A DNA stretch of 6,594 nucleotides from assembly GCA_003561835.1 (NCBI GenBank), contig PWVN01000266.1, positions 1 to 6,594 on the forward strand, read 5' to 3'. Below, one piece after another: positions 5,315-6,594 of the stretch. The position numbers and the translations under genes were made by a program. Below the pieces are notes generated by a model. The model saw only the letters and a program-made list of their open reading frames with translations, ran no database searches and had not been told where the DNA came from. Within the stretch, counting starts at the first letter, position 1. Each line of letters opens with the position of its first letter. This DNA comes from Syntrophomonadaceae bacterium. Lineage in GTDB: Bacteria; Bacillota; Dethiobacteria; PWVN01.

Positions 5315-6594
5315 ATGAAAAAGAAAGTCATCATTATGGGGGCTGCCGGTCGGGACTTTCACGTGTTCAACACCTATTTCCGGGACAACGACCTGTTCCA
5401 GGTGGTGGCCTTCACCGCCACCCAGATTCCCGATATCGAGGGCCGGAAATACCCGGCGGAACTGGCGGGAAGCCTCTACCCCGAGGGCATCTACATCTAC
5501 GGGGAAGAAGAGTTGGAGCGGCTGATCAAGGAATTGGGTGCCCAGCAGGTGGTCTTCGCCTACAGCGATATCTCCCACCAGGAGGTCATGCACAAGGCCT
5601 CCCGGGTCTTAAGCGCCGGGGCCGACTTCCGCCTCATGGGGCCTGACACCACTATGCTGAAATCCACCAAGCCCGTCATTTCCGTCTGTGCCGTCAGGAC
5701 GGGGGTGGGCAAGAGCCAGACCACCCGGAGGGTCTGCCAGATCCTCAAAGATATGGATAAACAGGTGGTGGCCATTCGGCACCCCATGCCCTACGGGGAC
5801 CTGACCAAGCAGGTATGCCAGCGCTTTGCCGACTATGCCGACCTGGATCGTCACAAGTGCACCATCGAAGAGCGGGAGGAATACGAACCCCACATCGATA
5901 TGGGGACCATCGTCTACGCCGGGGTGGATTACGGGGTCATCATCGAGGAAGCGGAGAAGGAGGCGGATGTCATCGTCTGGGACGGCGGCAACAATGACTT
6001 TTCCTTCTACCGCCCGGACATAAGTATCGTCCTGGTGGATCCCCACAGGCCCGGTCATGAGATGATGTATCACCCCGGGGAAGCCAACCTGAGGATGGCG
6101 GATGTGGCCGTCATCAACAAGATTGACACGGCGGATCTGCAGGGCATCGAGACCGTCAGGGAAAATATCGCCGCCGTCAACCCCAAAGCCCTGGTGGTGG
6201 ATGCAGCCTCTCCCCTCCAGGTGGAGGGCAGTGCCCAACTGAAGGGGAAGAAGGTCCTGGTGGTGGAGGACGGCCCCACCCTGACCCACGGGGAAATGTC
6301 CTACGGCGCCGGCTACATCGCTGCCAGGAAATTCGGGGCGGCGGAGATCATCGACCCCCGGCCCTATGCCGTGGGCACCATCAAGGCCACCTACGAAAAA
6401 TACAGCCACATGACCTCCATCCTGCCGGCCATGGGCTACGGGAAAGAGCAGATGGAGGAACTGGAAGAAACCATCAACAGCGCCGACTGCGACGTGGTGG
6501 TCATCGGCACCCCCATCGACCTGTCCAGGGTCGCCAAAATCGACAAGCCCACCGTCCGGGTCCGCTACTCCCTGCAGGAAATCGGGCATCCCAC
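5315..6594 (+). CDS. COG2403 P-loop GTPase, cyclic 2,3-diphosphoglycerate synthetase-like (3' end outside window)
   Basis: The frame stays open for 426 codons to the right edge. GGAGGT (5301-5306) lies eight bases before the ATG, an ideal site. An N-terminal Rossmann-like part begins KKVIIMGAAGRDFHVFN (3-19). A P-loop domain follows, with RTGVGKSQTTR (128-138, Lys133), VWDGGNND (221-228), which resembles a Walker B/G3 segment with Asp223, and NKID (268-271), the guanine-specificity motif. The family is annotated as predicted GTPase or cyclic 2,3-diphosphoglycerate synthetase, after the Methanothermus fervidus enzyme that cyclises 2,3-diphosphoglycerate using ATP. In bacteria the product is not known to me, so the activity should not be taken as given. 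Typical members are about 440-460 residues, so only a short C-terminal piece is probably missing. No membrane segment or signal peptide is seen. It is divergent from yjbQ and has its own promoter. Confidence 0.88.
   Translation, partial: MKKKVIIMGAAGRDFHVFNTYFRDNDLFQVVAFTATQIPDIEGRKYPAELAGSLYPEGIYIYGEEELERLIKELGAQQVVFAYSDISHQEVMHKASRVLSAGADFRLMGPDTTMLKSTKPVISVCAVRTGVGKSQTTRRVCQILKDMDKQVVAIRHPMPYGDLTKQVCQRFADYADLDRHKCTIEEREEYEPHIDMGTIVYAGVDYGVIIEEAEKEADVIVWDGGNNDFSFYRPDISIVLVDPHRPGHEMMYHPGEANLRMADVAVINKIDTADLQGIETVRENIAAVNPKALVVDAASPLQVEGSAQLKGKKVLVVEDGPTLTHGEMSYGAGYIAARKFGAAEIIDPRPYAVGTIKATYEKYSHMTSILPAMGYGKEQMEELEETINSADCDVVVIGTPIDLSRVAKIDKPTVRVRYSLQEIGHP

Noticed and set aside
5057..5593. 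A 178-codon minus-strand frame spanning the divergent promoter region
   Set aside because: It covers both promoters, the start of the GTPase gene and the start of yjbQ, with no family resemblance.
5609..6589. A 326-codon open frame on the minus strand at the right end
   Set aside because: It is antisense to the GTPase gene, which has a strong promoter, ribosome site and diagnostic motifs. The antisense product is a repetitive Gly/Asp/His/Val-rich sequence.
1..6594. CRISPR array, tRNA, rRNA, prophage or intact insertion sequence
   Set aside because: No regularly spaced repeats, cloverleaf-type RNA, ribosomal RNA segment, phage gene or transposase frame was seen. The only repeat element is the single palindrome.

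Overview
The window looks like chromosomal DNA from a GC-rich Gram-positive bacterium, most likely a Clostridia/Peptococcaceae-type Firmicute. The evidence is the Bacillus-like gene order glgB-glgC-glgD-glgA, the presence of the Firmicute-type GlgD subunit, strong AGGAGG-type ribosome binding sites, SigA-like TATAAT promoters, and a GC content of very roughly 60% by eye. The taxonomic call is an inference and goes no lower than class.

Positions 1-4323 (minus strand, read right to left) hold a glycogen synthesis operon: glgB (branching enzyme), glgC (ADP-glucose pyrophosphorylase, catalytic subunit), glgD (non-catalytic partner subunit) and the first 23 codons of glgA (glycogen synthase), which runs off the left edge. 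Spacing is tight: glgB and glgC overlap by 4 bases (ATGA), the glgC-glgD gap is 28 bases and the glgD-glgA gap is 14 bases. GlgC/GlgD would turn glucose-1-phosphate and ATP into ADP-glucose, GlgA would extend alpha-1,4 chains, and GlgB would add alpha-1,6 branches.

Positions 4324-4667 are a 344-base non-coding gap upstream of glgB. It holds a close direct repeat, overlapping inverted repeats that could form alternative leader hairpins, a G-quadruplex-type motif, and a perfect 18-bp inverted repeat with a 6-base loop just downstream of the next gene. No firm promoter for glgB is visible.

Positions 4668-5066 (minus) encode a YjbQ/UPF0047 family protein. Positions 5315-6594 (plus, open at the right edge) encode a P-loop GTPase-like protein of the COG2403 family, often annotated as cyclic 2,3-diphosphoglycerate synthetase. 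The two genes are divergent. Between them lie two well-formed, non-overlapping SigA-type promoters whose -35 boxes are 41 bases apart.

Most of the window is conventional. The parts worth a second look are the GTPase, whose role in a bacterium is not established, and the palindrome and other structure in the two intergenic regions.
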